Below, one piece after another: positions 9,847 to 18,594 of a DNA stretch of 64,000 bases; within the stretch, counting starts at the first letter, position 1, and each line of letters opens with the position of its first letter. The DNA lies in NCBI GenBank assembly GCA_002470465.1, contig DKMD01000022.1:141901-205900 (forward strand), written 5' to 3'. The position numbers and the translations under genes were made by a program. The DNA comes from Pluralibacter sp. UBA7423 (lineage in GTDB: Bacteria > Pseudomonadota > Gammaproteobacteria > Enterobacterales > Enterobacteriaceae). Below the pieces are notes generated by a model. The model searched no databases and was not told the origin of the DNA. It saw nothing but the letters and a program-made list of their open reading frames with translations.

Positions 9847-10525
9847 AATCGACGGCGTCAGAAGCGTGCAGCGCGGCAGTATCGAACACCGGTAACGGAC
9901 TGCGATCTTCTGGCACCAGCAGGCCAATTTCGGTGCAGCCAAAAATAACGCCTTCAGCGCCTTCGCCCATCAGGCGTTCAATCACCTGCACATAGTACGC
10001 GCGGGACGCTTCGCTAAAGGTGCCAAGGCACAGCTCCTCGAAGATGATCCGGTTGATACGTGCGCGTTCTTCCGCATTGGGGATCAGCGTGTTCAGCGCA
10101 AACTCCTGCTCCAGGCGCCCACGATAAAAATCCTGTTCCATCGTGTAACGGGTCCCTAACAGCGCCACGTTGTGCACGCCCTGTTTCTCAATGGCGCGCC
10201 CGGTCGCATCAGCAATGTGTAAAAAAGGTACGGCGCAGCGCAGTTCAATATGCGAGGCTACTTTATGCATCGTGTTGGTACACAATACGATGCCCTCTGC
10301 ACCAATGCTTTCGAGATCTGCTGCCGCCTGCGCCAGCATCTCCCCGGCCTTATCCCACTCCCCCGCCGACTGGCAGGTTTCAATCTCCTGGAAATCAACA
10401 CTGTGCATCAGGATTTTCGCGGAGTGCAGGCCGCCCAGGCGCTGCTTTATGCCTTCGTTAATCAAACGATAGTAAGGAATGGTGGATTCCCAGCTCATGC
10501 CGCCAAGCAGGCCGATGGTTTTCAT
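9833..10525 (-). CDS. ygeA: YgeA, broad-specificity amino acid racemase
   Basis: A 230-residue protein of the Asp/Glu racemase family. The two catalytic cysteines are visible in CTNTMHKVA (about residue 83) and FGCTEIGLL (about residue 197). E. coli YgeA racemises several amino acids, with highest reported activity on homoserine and methionine. The start [15 protein letters not shown] was chosen by identity with E. coli. It is convergent with lysR. Confidence 0.95.
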   Translation of the reverse strand: MKTIGLLGGMSWESTIPYYRLINEGIKQRLGGLHSAKILMHSVDFQEIETCQSAGEWDKAGEMLAQAAADLESIGAEGIVLCTNTMHKVASHIELRCAVPFLHIADATGRAIEKQGVHNVALLGTRYTMEQDFYRGRLEQEFALNTLIPNAEERARINRIIFEELCLGTFSEASRAYYVQVIERLMGEGAEGVIFGCTEIGLLVPEDRSPLPVFDTAALHASDAVDFMLS

Positions 10526-10585
10526 GGACGATCCTTTCTGAGTGTTTATCACGGTCAAACAACCTTACCACTGCCATGCAGGCAG

Positions 10586-10607
10586 AAAAAAGGAGGCAAA
10601 CGCCTCC
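10586..10607 (-). terminator. Terminator after fepE
   Basis: On the minus strand a GGAGGC/GCCTCC stem with a GTTT loop is followed by six T, a typical intrinsic terminator about 30 bases after the fepE stop. It has a weaker TTTT on the opposite side. Confidence 0.8.
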
Positions 10608-10636
10608 TTTTCGTTAATTAAAACGAGCGGCTATTC

Positions 10637-11773
10637 TTACAACGACTCTCCGTCCAATAACGGCAGGTCGTGGCGGGAACGAATGGCCTGCTGCAACAGT
10701 ACGCCGCCGCATGCCAGCAGACCGCCGACGATCGCCGCCAGCAGAATAATCAGCGCCTTGCCCGGGCCATCTTTTTTCACCGGTAAAGAAGGAGAAAGCT
10801 GATAATTCACTACCGGGAATTTAATGTCTTTGATATTCAGGGCTTCAAGCTGCTTTAAGCGATATTCACGGTTAAGGATTTCCGCATTCAGCTCGGAAAC
10901 GTCCGTGATCGACTTTTCGATTTCCAGCTTTTTATTAATCCCCTCAGTCCCCAGGGTCACGGAAAAATCAGGGTCGTCCTTAATCGCCTGACCATTACTG
11001 TAGACCGGCTTATTAAGCCCCGCCGCTTTGGCCACCTGCAGAGAATAATTCAGACGCTTAATTTTTGCCTTTTTGGCATTTTCCAGCTGGGCACGATCGA
11101 GCGCCAGGCGCTGCTTTTCTACCTGCACCTTCATCATCACGGTATCATGGATATTCGTCACGGTCTGTGAGACGACTTTATCCGCCACAAACTGCATGTA
11201 GCCAGCCAGAATTGACTGCGCCTCTTCAGCTTGCGGGCCAGTAAAAGAGAGCGTCCACGAATGGTAAGGCGTAACGGGCTCTTTTTTGTTGCCCGCATCA
11301 TCTACGGCTTTCATTCGCTCGGATACCGCCACAATGGCACGATGTAGCTCTCTGGGGTCAACATCCACACCGTCAAACTGGCTCATCAGCGAGGGGGAGG
11401 ATTTGACATACTCTTCGAGCAACACGGACGAATTGAACTTCTTGATAAACATCTCAAAGATGTTGGTACTGTCGATATTCAGATCGACATCCAGGACCTG
11501 AACCGTCGCCAGCAGTTGGTCAAGCGGCACCAGTTGATTGCGTTCAGCGGGAGTGATAACCGAACTGCTGGTCCATTTTTGCGGGAGGATCAGGCTCACG
11601 GCAAGCCCCAGTAACACAAAGCAGAAGGCCACGCTCAGGATACGATTTTTGGCTTTCCAGAGGGTTTCTGTCAGCGCAAGCAGATCGATTTCTTGCGGCT
11701 GACGAGCCGGTAGTTCAGGACGAGGGAAGGAGACAATCGCGTCCTGTTGCGGTTTACTATCCATAGTTGACAT
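10637..11773 (-). CDS. fepE: FepE-type O-antigen chain-length regulator (Wzz family)
   Basis: A 378-residue polysaccharide co-polymerase. It has a cytoplasmic N-terminus, a first membrane helix at about residues 44-63 ending LILPQKWTSSSV, a large periplasmic coiled domain and a second helix near residues 338-360 preceded by the family motif YQLSPSLPVKKDGPGKA. Length and residues match E. coli FepE (377 aa). FepE sets very long O-antigen chain length with Wzy. In K-12 fepE lies in the enterobactin cluster; here it stands alone between ygeA and kduD, with its own terminator and a long upstream gap. Confidence 0.92.
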   Translation of the reverse strand: MSTMDSKPQQDAIVSFPRPELPARQPQEIDLLALTETLWKAKNRILSVAFCFVLLGLAVSLILPQKWTSSSVITPAERNQLVPLDQLLATVQVLDVDLNIDSTNIFEMFIKKFNSSVLLEEYVKSSPSLMSQFDGVDVDPRELHRAIVAVSERMKAVDDAGNKKEPVTPYHSWTLSFTGPQAEEAQSILAGYMQFVADKVVSQTVTNIHDTVMMKVQVEKQRLALDRAQLENAKKAKIKRLNYSLQVAKAAGLNKPVYSNGQAIKDDPDFSVTLGTEGINKKLEIEKSITDVSELNAEILNREYRLKQLEALNIKDIKFPVVNYQLSPSLPVKKDGPGKALIILLAAIVGGLLACGGVLLQQAIRSRHDLPLLDGESL

Positions 11774-12071
11774 GATGAGGTCATTTTTCGTAGAAGCACT
11801 TGCGGGCTAATATATCCTTATCGGATTTTTCTGAAAACTATTTATTTCTGAATGATGAAAAAATAACCCCACGCTTGGTTATATCCAGAAAAAATGCGGT
11901 TAAACATCAGCATCAATTCAGGAAACCTACCAATATGGGCAGTTGAAAATATTATGTGACATTAAATTTATTGTCAGCGCGGAATTTATCAGAGTGATTC
12001 ATCTGTTCTTGATGATTGCATTTGATAATACAGGGTTATTTATTGCCCTTACTAATGCATTTCGTGAATAT
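11774..12071. other. AT-rich intergenic region upstream of fepE
   Basis: About 300 bases of low-GC sequence lie between the fepE start and the kduD terminator. It probably contains the fepE promoter. I see no convincing ORF, RNA gene or repeat in it. Confidence 0.5.
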
Positions 12072-12097
12072 AAAAAACCCTGCAATTAAGCAGGGTT
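12072..12097 (-). terminator. Terminator after kduD
   Basis: On the minus strand AACCCTGC/GCAGGGTT forms an 8-bp stem with a TTAATT loop, followed by an uninterrupted T run. It sits 22 bases past the kduD stop. Confidence 0.85.
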
Positions 12098-12119
12098 GTG
12101 ATTCAAGATGCCGATGAGA

Positions 12120-12881
12120 TTACCGGGCGAGCCAGCCGCCATCTACCGCGATGGTGTAGCCGTTGATGTAATCAGACGCGCTGGAGGCCAGAAATACCAC
12201 CGGCCCCATTAAATCTGACGGCAGGCCCCAGCGTCCGGCCGGGATACGGTCCAGAATTTCCGCGCTGCGCTGCTCGTCAGCGCGCAGCTGCTGGGTATTA
12301 TTGGTCGCCATGTAGCCCGGCGCAATCGCATTTACGTTGATGCCGTGTTTTGCCCATTCGTTTGCCAGCAGGCGCGTCACGCCCATCACGCCGCTCTTGG
12401 AAGCGGTGTAGGACGGCACACGAATCCCGCCCTGGAACGACAGCATGGAGGCAATATTGATAATCTTGCCGCCGTTGCCCTGGCTGATAAAGTGCTTCGC
12501 CGCGGCCTGCGCCATAAAGAACACGGTTTTGATGTTCAGGTTCATCACGTCGTCCCAGTCCTTTTCGCTGAACTCCAGCGCGTCCTGACGGCGAATTAAT
12601 CCGGCGTTATTTACCAGAATATCGATATGACCGAACTCCGCTACCGCACGCTCCAGCAGCTGTGAAATACCGTCGATATTACGCAGGTCAGCAGTGAGGC
12701 TGAGGAAACGGCGTCCGCGTGAAGTGACCTGCTCAATGGTCTCCGTCGGTTCAACGAGGTTGATGCCGACGATATCGCAGCCCGCTTCCGCCAGGCCAAT
12801 CGCCATGCCCTGACCCAGACCGGTATCACAGCCGGTCACCACGGCAACTTTACCTGCCAGAGAAAATGTATCGAGAATCAT
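12120..12881 (-). CDS. kduD: 2-deoxy-D-gluconate 3-dehydrogenase KduD
   Basis: A 253-residue short-chain dehydrogenase, the same length as E. coli KduD. The NAD site TGCDTGLGQGMA (residues about 16-27) and the catalytic YTASKSG motif are present. KduD reduces 2,5-diketo-3-deoxygluconate to 2-keto-3-deoxygluconate in unsaturated hexuronate (pectin or glycosaminoglycan) catabolism. It lies 60 bases after kduI in the same direction, so the two form an operon ending at the terminator just beyond. Confidence 0.96.
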   Translation of the reverse strand: MILDTFSLAGKVAVVTGCDTGLGQGMAIGLAEAGCDIVGINLVEPTETIEQVTSRGRRFLSLTADLRNIDGISQLLERAVAEFGHIDILVNNAGLIRRQDALEFSEKDWDDVMNLNIKTVFFMAQAAAKHFISQGNGGKIINIASMLSFQGGIRVPSYTASKSGVMGVTRLLANEWAKHGINVNAIAPGYMATNNTQQLRADEQRSAEILDRIPAGRWGLPSDLMGPVVFLASSASDYINGYTIAVDGGWLAR

Positions 12882-12941
12882 AAAATTTCCTTACTCATTT
12901 CGCGCCTGATTCAGACAGGCAAAGGGTTGGCTGTCTGCGGC

Positions 12942-13778
12942 TTAGCGCAGGTCTTTCACGGCAACGTGGTCCATATCATCAAAGACCTGGTTTTCACCCA
13001 CCATGCCCCAGATGAAGGTGTAGGCCTGGGTGCCGACGCCAGAGTGAATCGACCAGCTCGGCGAGATCACAGCCTGTTCGTTGTGCATGACGATATGCCG
13101 CGTCTCCTGCGGTTGCCCCATCATGTGGAATACGCAGGCGTCATCGGCCATGTTGAAGTAGAAATAGACTTCCATCCGGCGCTCGTGGGTGTGGCACGGC
13201 ATGGTGTTCCACAGGTTGCCCGGTTCGAGTTCGGTCAGCCCCATGCTGAGCTGGCAGGTTTCCAGCACGTCCGGCACAAAATACTTGTTGATGGTGCGAC
13301 GGTTGCTGGTGAGGTTATCGCCAAGCGTCACCGGGGCGACGTCTGCCGGCGTCACTTTTTTTGTCGGATAAGTGGTGTGCGCCGGGGCGCAGTTGTAGTA
13401 GAACTTCGCGGGTTTGGCGGCGTCGATACTTGCAAACGCCACTTCTTTCGCCCCTTTGCCGACATACAGCGCATCGCGATGGCCGATTTCATAGCATTTA
13501 CCATCAACGGTAATGGTGCCCGGCCCGCCGATGTTGATAACGCCCAGCTCACGGCGTTCAAGAAAGTAGCTCACGCCCAGCTGTTTGCCCACTTCGCCGC
13601 CGACGGAAACGCTTTTCGTCACAGGCTTAATGCCGCCCACGATAATGCGATCGATATGGCTGTAAACCATCGTGTACTCGTCGGCGACAAACACCTGCTC
13701 CACTAAAAATTCGTTCCGTAGCGCCTGCGTGTCGAGGGATTTGGCGTGTGCGCTGTGGATGCTTTGTCTGATGTCCAC
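12942..13778 (-). CDS. kduI: 5-keto-4-deoxyuronate isomerase KduI
   Basis: A 278-residue cupin-fold zinc enzyme converting 4-deoxy-L-threo-5-hexosulose uronate to 2,5-diketo-3-deoxygluconate. The metal-binding [14 protein letters not shown] block is clear. I start it at the GTG of (V)[12 protein letters not shown] because a GGAGGT site precedes it by six bases and because this gives exactly the 278 residues of E. coli KduI; an upstream ATG at 13805 would add nine non-homologous residues. A KdgR-like box lies about 100 bases upstream. Confidence 0.95.
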   Translation of the reverse strand: MDIRQSIHSAHAKSLDTQALRNEFLVEQVFVADEYTMVYSHIDRIIVGGIKPVTKSVSVGGEVGKQLGVSYFLERRELGVINIGGPGTITVDGKCYEIGHRDALYVGKGAKEVAFASIDAAKPAKFYYNCAPAHTTYPTKKVTPADVAPVTLGDNLTSNRRTINKYFVPDVLETCQLSMGLTELEPGNLWNTMPCHTHERRMEVYFYFNMADDACVFHMMGQPQETRHIVMHNEQAVISPSWSIHSGVGTQAYTFIWGMVGENQVFDDMDHVAVKDLR

Positions 13779-13872
13779 ATTAACCTCCGGTATAGGGTTA
13801 TCCATTTTGAAAAGCAGTTTCGCTTTTCCGTTGAGGCCATCTTAGTCCTCCACCGGGCCGTTTTCAATTATA

Positions 13873-13891
13873 AATAAAACAGCGTTTCACA
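13873..13891. promoter_or_regulatory. Probable KdgR operator upstream of kduI
   Basis: AATAAAACAGCGTTTCACA agrees with the published KdgR consensus (AATRAAAYRNYRTTTYATT) at 17 of 19 positions. KdgR represses hexuronate genes and is relieved by 2-keto-3-deoxygluconate, the product of the KduI-KduD route. Confidence 0.65.
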
Positions 13892-14132
13892 TTTTCTGCA
13901 TTAAAATCCTAAAAATGCAAAATCGATCACGTTAGCGCAGGGACTCAGCGCAGTTAAAAACGTAAAAAACATTTAAAAACAGAACATTACTAAATCTTTA
14001 AAAAAGAACAGTGAACAAGGGAAAACCGGCAGGGAAATAAAGGTGAGCAGACGATACGGAAAAGTGCGTGAAGCATCACGAAAAATAAAACATCGTTTTG
14101 ATAACTTGCAGGCTGATTCATATGTTCCCCAG

Positions 14133-14200
14133 CCATCATCAGAAGTGAACTGAGTGTTTCTGTAACTGGCCTTGCCCTTTCTCGTTAAGGGCTTTTTTTT
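14133..14200 (+). ncRNA. Candidate small RNA between kduI and yqeF
   Basis: A plus-strand unit of about 68 nt is suggested by TTGATA at 14098 and TATGTT at 14121 (17-base spacing), followed by a strong intrinsic terminator at 14174-14200. No gene on the plus strand upstream would use that terminator: kduI and yqeF are both on the minus strand. I do not recognise a known sRNA family, and the start is inferred from the promoter match only. Confidence 0.35.
14174..14200 (+). terminator. Plus-strand intrinsic terminator without an assigned gene
   Basis: GCCCTT, a 7-base loop and AAGGGC are followed by eight T. The orientation is plus only. It lies in a 470-bp gap between two minus-strand genes. 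Confidence 0.8.
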
Positions 14201-14208
14201 GCCCAAAC

Positions 14209-14230
14209 AAAAAGGCCTCCAGTGGAGGCC
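14209..14230 (-). terminator. Terminator after yqeF
   Basis: The minus strand has GGCCTCC, ACT, GGAGGCC, then five T, beginning 21 bases after the yqeF stop codon. Confidence 0.85.
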
Positions 14231-14250
14231 CGATGGGAAAAAAGAAAAAG

Positions 14251-15432
14251 CTACTCGCGCTCTACCGCCAGCGCAACGCCCTGACCACCACCGATGCACA
14301 GCGTCGCCAGCCCCTTGCGGGCATCCCGCTTGATCATTTCATGCACCAGCGATACCAGAATACGGCAGCCGGACGCGCCAATCGGATGCCCGAGCGCAAT
14401 GGCTCCGCCGTTAACGTTGACGCGCTTTTCATCCCACTCCAGTACCTTCCCTACTGAAATGGCCTGGGCAGCAAACGCTTCATTGGCCTCAATCAGATCG
14501 ACATCGGCGAGCTGCCAACCCACCCGCTCCAGGCAACGCCGCGTAGCATAAACCGGGGCGATCCCCATCAGTGCCGGGTCGACCCCGACGCTGGCAAACG
14601 CACGGATACGCGCAAGGATCGGCAGGTTCAGCTCCAGCGCCTTCGATTCACTCATCATCATCACCGCCGCCGCGCCATCGTTGATGGATGAGGCGTTCCC
14701 GGCGGTCACTGAACCGAGCGAATCAAACGCCGGCATCAGACGCGCCAGGCCTTCGGCGCTGGCGTCGGTACGCGGCTGTTCGTCGGTGTCTACCACCTGC
14801 GCCAGCCCGTCTTTTTGCAGATTCACTACCGGCACGATCTCATCGCGAAAGCGGCCTGAATCAATGGCTCGCCGCGCTTTTTGCTGGGAGCTGAGCGCCC
14901 AGGCGTCCTGCAGCTCACGCGATATGCCGTATTCCCGGGCGAGATTTTCCGCCGTCACGCCCATATGGTAATCGTTGAAGGCATCCCACAGGCCGTCGTG
15001 AACCAGGCTGTCTATCAGCTGGCTGTTGCCCAGTCGAGCGCCCGTGCGGCTGTCGGTCAGCACGTGCGGTGCCCGGCTCATGTTCTCCTGGCCGCCCGCG
15101 ATAACCACATCGGCTTCGCCGCACTGAATCGCCTGGGTCGCCAGATGCAGCGCCTTCAGGCCGGAGCCGCATACGTCGTTTATGGTGATGGCCGAAACGG
15201 TATTCGGCAACCCGCCCTTGATGGCCGACTGACGCGCAGGGTTCTGCCCGGCGCCAGCCGTCAGCACCTGCCCGAGGATCACCTCATCGACCGCCAGCGG
15301 ATCCAGCCCGGTGCGTTCAACCAGCGCTTTCACCACGACGCTACCCAATTCGACTGCGGTAAAGCGCGAGAGCGCCCCCTGGAAACAGCCGATAGGCGTG
15401 CGTACAGCACCTACGATAACGACGTCTTTCAT
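14251..15432 (-). CDS. yqeF: Acetyl-CoA acetyltransferase YqeF
   Basis: A 393-residue thiolase. The acyl-accepting cysteine is in INDVCGSGLKAL (Cys88), and the C-terminal catalytic motifs GHPIGASGCR and CIGGGQG are intact. It condenses or cleaves short acyl-CoA units; in E. coli YqeF is a second acetoacetyl-CoA thiolase beside AtoB. It is divergent from yqeG, as in K-12, and ends in its own terminator. Confidence 0.94.
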   Translation of the reverse strand: MKDVVIVGAVRTPIGCFQGALSRFTAVELGSVVVKALVERTGLDPLAVDEVILGQVLTAGAGQNPARQSAIKGGLPNTVSAITINDVCGSGLKALHLATQAIQCGEADVVIAGGQENMSRAPHVLTDSRTGARLGNSQLIDSLVHDGLWDAFNDYHMGVTAENLAREYGISRELQDAWALSSQQKARRAIDSGRFRDEIVPVVNLQKDGLAQVVDTDEQPRTDASAEGLARLMPAFDSLGSVTAGNASSINDGAAAVMMMSESKALELNLPILARIRAFASVGVDPALMGIAPVYATRRCLERVGWQLADVDLIEANEAFAAQAISVGKVLEWDEKRVNVNGGAIALGHPIGASGCRILVSLVHEMIKRDARKGLATLCIGGGQGVALAVERE

Positions 15433-15650
15433 CCCGACCTCTGCGCAAATAAACAGCGCTATAGTAGAGCATTGTTATCAACAATTATCGCAATTGTTTA
15501 CGAAAAGTGAGTTTTATCACAAAGGGATTTTCCTTCACTTAACATTCATCGGCCATCTCGCCGATTAAAACAAATCTCCTCCCCCTGGGGGGCCTGAAAT
15601 GGAGTAAACTCGCCGCTGTTTTTTCGTTATCTGGTTTAAAGATTCAAAAA

Positions 15651-16880
15651 ATGTCGAAATTATGGTCAAAAGACGAAACTCTGTGGAGTTTCGCCTTATA
15701 TGGTACTGCGGTAGGGGCGGGCACCCTGTTTCTGCCGATTCAGTTAGGGTCCGCAGGGGCAATGGTGTTACTGATTACGGCCCTGGTAGCCTGGCCGTTA
15801 ACCTACTGGCCACACCGCGCGCTTTGCCGCTTTATCCTCTCCGCTAACCTGCCCGCTAACGTTGGTATCACCGGCGCCGTCAGTCACTACTACGGTAAGA
15901 AGATCGGTAATCTTATCACCGCCCTCTATTTCATTGCCTTCTTTGTGGTGGTGCTGATTTACGCCGTCGCCATCACCAACTCGCTGACGGAACAGCTGGC
16001 GAAACAGATGACCGTCACCCTCGGCATCCGCATGGCGGTCAGCCTGGTGGTGGTCCTGGTGCTGAATCTGATCTTCCTGATGGGCCGTCACGCCACGCTG
16101 AAGGTGATGGGTTTTCTGGTCTTCCCGCTGATTGCGTATTTCCTGTTCCTGTCGCTCTACCTGACAGGTGACTGGCAACCGACAATGTTTAGCGAGGGGC
16201 TGACGTTTACGCCGCAAACGCTGCACCAGGTCTGGATCTCTATTCCCGTGATGGTTTTCGCTTTTAGCCATACGCCGATAATCTCGACCTTCGCCATCGA
16301 CCGGCGCGAGAAGTTCGGCGAGCAGGCCATGGATAAATGCAAAAAAATTATGCGGATTGCCTATCTGATTATCTGCCTGAGCGTGCTTTTCTTCGTGTTC
16401 AGCTGCCTGCTGGCCATTCCGGAAAGCTACATCGTGAATGCCAAAAATGAAGGTGTCACCATTCTTTCCGCGCTGGCAATGATGCCCGCTGCGCCGCACT
16501 GGCTGGCGGTTTCCGGGATTATTGTGGCGATTGTGGCGATGTCGAAGTCGTTCCTCGGCACCTACTTTGGCGTGGTTGAAGGGGCGAGTGAAATGGTCCG
16601 CGCGACGCTGAATGTCGCGGGCATCCGCAAGAGCCGCGCGTTTAATCGCGCCATCTCCATTCTGCTGGTGTCGACGGTGACCTTTATCGTCTGCTGCATC
16701 AACCCGAATGCCATCTCAATGATCTATGCCATCAGCGGCCCGCTGATTGCGATGATCCTCTTTATTATGCCGACGCTCTCCACGTACCTGATTCCGGCCC
16801 TCAAGCCTTACCGCTCGGCGGGCAGCCTCATCACGCTGATTGTGGGTTTGCTCTGCGTCTCAGTGATGTTCTTCAGTTAA
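15651..16880 (+). CDS. yqeG: YqeG, amino-acid transporter of the HAAAP family
   Basis: A 409-residue inner-membrane protein of about eleven helices, same length as E. coli YqeG. It belongs to the hydroxy/aromatic amino acid permease family (SdaC, TdcC relatives), recognisable from the N-terminal GTAVGAGTLFLPIQLG and the central IPVMVFAFSHTPIISTFAID. Such carriers import amino acids with protons. YqeG has been reported to transport serine in E. coli. A 218-bp divergent gap separates it from yqeF. Confidence 0.93.
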   Translation: MSKLWSKDETLWSFALYGTAVGAGTLFLPIQLGSAGAMVLLITALVAWPLTYWPHRALCRFILSANLPANVGITGAVSHYYGKKIGNLITALYFIAFFVVVLIYAVAITNSLTEQLAKQMTVTLGIRMAVSLVVVLVLNLIFLMGRHATLKVMGFLVFPLIAYFLFLSLYLTGDWQPTMFSEGLTFTPQTLHQVWISIPVMVFAFSHTPIISTFAIDRREKFGEQAMDKCKKIMRIAYLIICLSVLFFVFSCLLAIPESYIVNAKNEGVTILSALAMMPAAPHWLAVSGIIVAIVAMSKSFLGTYFGVVEGASEMVRATLNVAGIRKSRAFNRAISILLVSTVTFIVCCINPNAISMIYAISGPLIAMILFIMPTLSTYLIPALKPYRSAGSLITLIVGLLCVSVMFFS

Positions 16881-16990
16881 ACACCGCCGCGGCAGGCTTG
16901 CCTGCCGCACATTCCGTTAAACTTTATTCCCCTCTCTCCTCAGCGAATCGGTTTACACTGATTCGGTTAAGCCATTATGAGGAAACAGTT

Positions 16991-17869
16991 ATGTCCAGCG
17001 TTACACAGTCCGGCAGCTTTACTCTTGGCGATCGCGAAGTCTGGCGTCTTGGTTATGGCGCGATGCAGCTCGCCGGTCCCGGCGTGTTCGGTCCACCAAA
17101 AGATCCGGAGATGGCGGTTAAAGTTCTGCAGGCCGCGCTTGAAGCGGGCGTGAATCACATCGACACCTCCGATTTTTACGGCCCGCACGTCACTAACCAA
17201 ATCATCAAAAAAGCGCTGCATCCGTATCCGGAGTCACTGACAATCGTCACGAAAGTCAGCGCCCGCCGTGACGAGCAGGGTAACTGGCTGCCTGCACTTT
17301 CTGCACCGGAACTGACTCAGGCGGTGGAAGACAACCTGCGCAATCTCGGCCTGGAAGCGCTGGACGTGGTCAACCTGCGCAGCATGATTAGCGTCCATGG
17401 CCCGGCAGAAGGTTCGCTGGAAGAGCCGCTTTCTACGCTGATTGATCTCAAAAAGCAGGGAAAAATCCGCCACATCGGTCTGAGCAACGTCACCGCGAAG
17501 CAGGTAGAAGACGGCATGAAGCAGACGGAAATCGTCTGCGTACAGAACTTCTACAACGTCGCTAATCGCCATGACGATGCGCTGATCGACGCCCTGGCGG
17601 CTAAGCACATTCCTTACGTGCCCTTCTTCCCGCTGGGTGGCTTCTCACCGCTGCAGTCTCAGGAACTTAATGAGATCGCCGCAAGCCTGAACGCCACGCC
17701 GATGCAGGTGGCGCTGGCCTGGCTGCTGCAGCGCGCACCAAATATTCTGCTGATCCCGGGCACCTCTTCGCTCGGCCACCTGAATGAAAACCTGGCCGCG
17801 GCGCACCTGACGCTGCCACAGGCCGCGCTGGACGTGCTGAACAATCTGCCGCAGACGGCGCAGCACTAA
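16991..17869 (+). CDS. Aldo/keto reductase, PdxI (YdbC)-like
   Basis: A 292-residue NADPH-dependent reductase. The motifs RLGYGAMQLAGPGVFGPP, HIDTSDFYGPH and IRHIGLSNVT closely follow E. coli YdbC, since renamed PdxI (pyridoxal to pyridoxine reduction, vitamin B6 salvage). The start at 16991 has a GAGGAA site; the open frame extends upstream to 16898 without support. Whether it is the PdxI orthologue or a paralogue cannot be decided here. A terminator follows directly. Confidence 0.85.
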   Translation: MSSVTQSGSFTLGDREVWRLGYGAMQLAGPGVFGPPKDPEMAVKVLQAALEAGVNHIDTSDFYGPHVTNQIIKKALHPYPESLTIVTKVSARRDEQGNWLPALSAPELTQAVEDNLRNLGLEALDVVNLRSMISVHGPAEGSLEEPLSTLIDLKKQGKIRHIGLSNVTAKQVEDGMKQTEIVCVQNFYNVANRHDDALIDALAAKHIPYVPFFPLGGFSPLQSQELNEIAASLNATPMQVALAWLLQRAPNILLIPGTSSLGHLNENLAAAHLTLPQAALDVLNNLPQTAQH

Positions 17870-17878
17870 GGCTTTCTG

Positions 17879-17912
17879 AGTGCCTTCGGCCAGCCTGAAG
17901 GCACTTCTCTTC
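17879..17912 (+). terminator. Terminator after the aldo/keto reductase gene
   Basis: AGTGCCTTC and GAAGGCACT form a 9-bp stem 10 bases after the stop codon, followed by the pyrimidine run TCTCTTCT. Confidence 0.75.
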
Positions 17913-17941
17913 TAAGCCCACAAAAATTTTTTCACACTCGC

Positions 17942-17967
17942 GCAACTTTTCTCTCACCTCCGGCGAA
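17942..17967 (+). promoter_or_regulatory. Candidate ECF-sigma promoter upstream of the peroxiredoxin operon
   Basis: GCAAC, 17 bases, CGAA lies 45 bases before the peroxiredoxin start. ECF sigma factors commonly use an AAC-containing -35 and a short CG-containing -10; those paired with DUF1109 anti-sigma factors (Caulobacter SigF) recognise a GTAACC/CGAA-type promoter. The match is by eye and suggestive only. Confidence 0.35.
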
Positions 17968-18011
17968 CTGTTAAGGGAAGACCCTTTAACTCAACATGAC
18001 CGGAGCCGACC

Positions 18012-18575
18012 ATGATTGCTGTGAAACACCATTTATCCCTGCTTGCCAGCGCCGCCGTATTTGGCCTGTCTCTGATGGCCTTTAACGCCGCAGCTGCACT
18101 TCCCGTTGGCGCAAGCGCGCCTGACTTCAAGCTGGATGCCGCGCTTGGCGGTAAACCCCTGACCTTCTCACTGCAGCAGGCGCTGCAAAAAGGGCCGGTG
18201 GTGCTCTATTTCTTCCCGGCTGCATTCACCGCAGGCTGCACGCTTGAGGCTCATGACTTTGCCGAAGCCACCGACGATTTTAAAAAGCTGGGCGCCACGG
18301 TGATTGGCGTCACCGCCGGGAATACCGACCAGGTCGCGAAGTTCTCGCAGCTCGAGTGCCGCAATAAGTTTGCCGTTGCCGCCGATCCGGGCGCAAAAGT
18401 TGCCGCCGAATACCAGACGCAGATGCAGATGGGCGGTAAAACGCTCTCGGACCGCACCTCGTTTGTGATTGCGCCAGATGGCAAAATACTGCTGAGCTAC
18501 ACCGACCGTAACCCGGACGAGCACATCCAGAAAACCATGGATGCCGTGAAGAAGTACGCCCAGTCACACTCCTGA
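18012..18575 (+). CDS. Secreted peroxiredoxin (AhpC/TSA family)
   Basis: A 187-residue thiol peroxidase with a signal peptide (residues 1-29, cleavage near NAAAA-LPVG), so it should act in the periplasm. The peroxidatic cysteine is in the FPAAFTAGCTLEAHDF motif (Cys76); another cysteine at about 116 (QLECRNKF) is a possible resolving residue. It is first of four co-directional genes with a DsbD-like protein, an ECF sigma factor and an anti-sigma factor. The DsbD-like partner could supply electrons to regenerate it. Confidence 0.85.
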   Translation: MIAVKHHLSLLASAAVFGLSLMAFNAAAALPVGASAPDFKLDAALGGKPLTFSLQQALQKGPVVLYFFPAAFTAGCTLEAHDFAEATDDFKKLGATVIGVTAGNTDQVAKFSQLECRNKFAVAADPGAKVAAEYQTQMQMGGKTLSDRTSFVIAPDGKILLSYTDRNPDEHIQKTMDAVKKYAQSHS

Positions 18576-18594
18576 TAACAGACAGAGACGCGCT

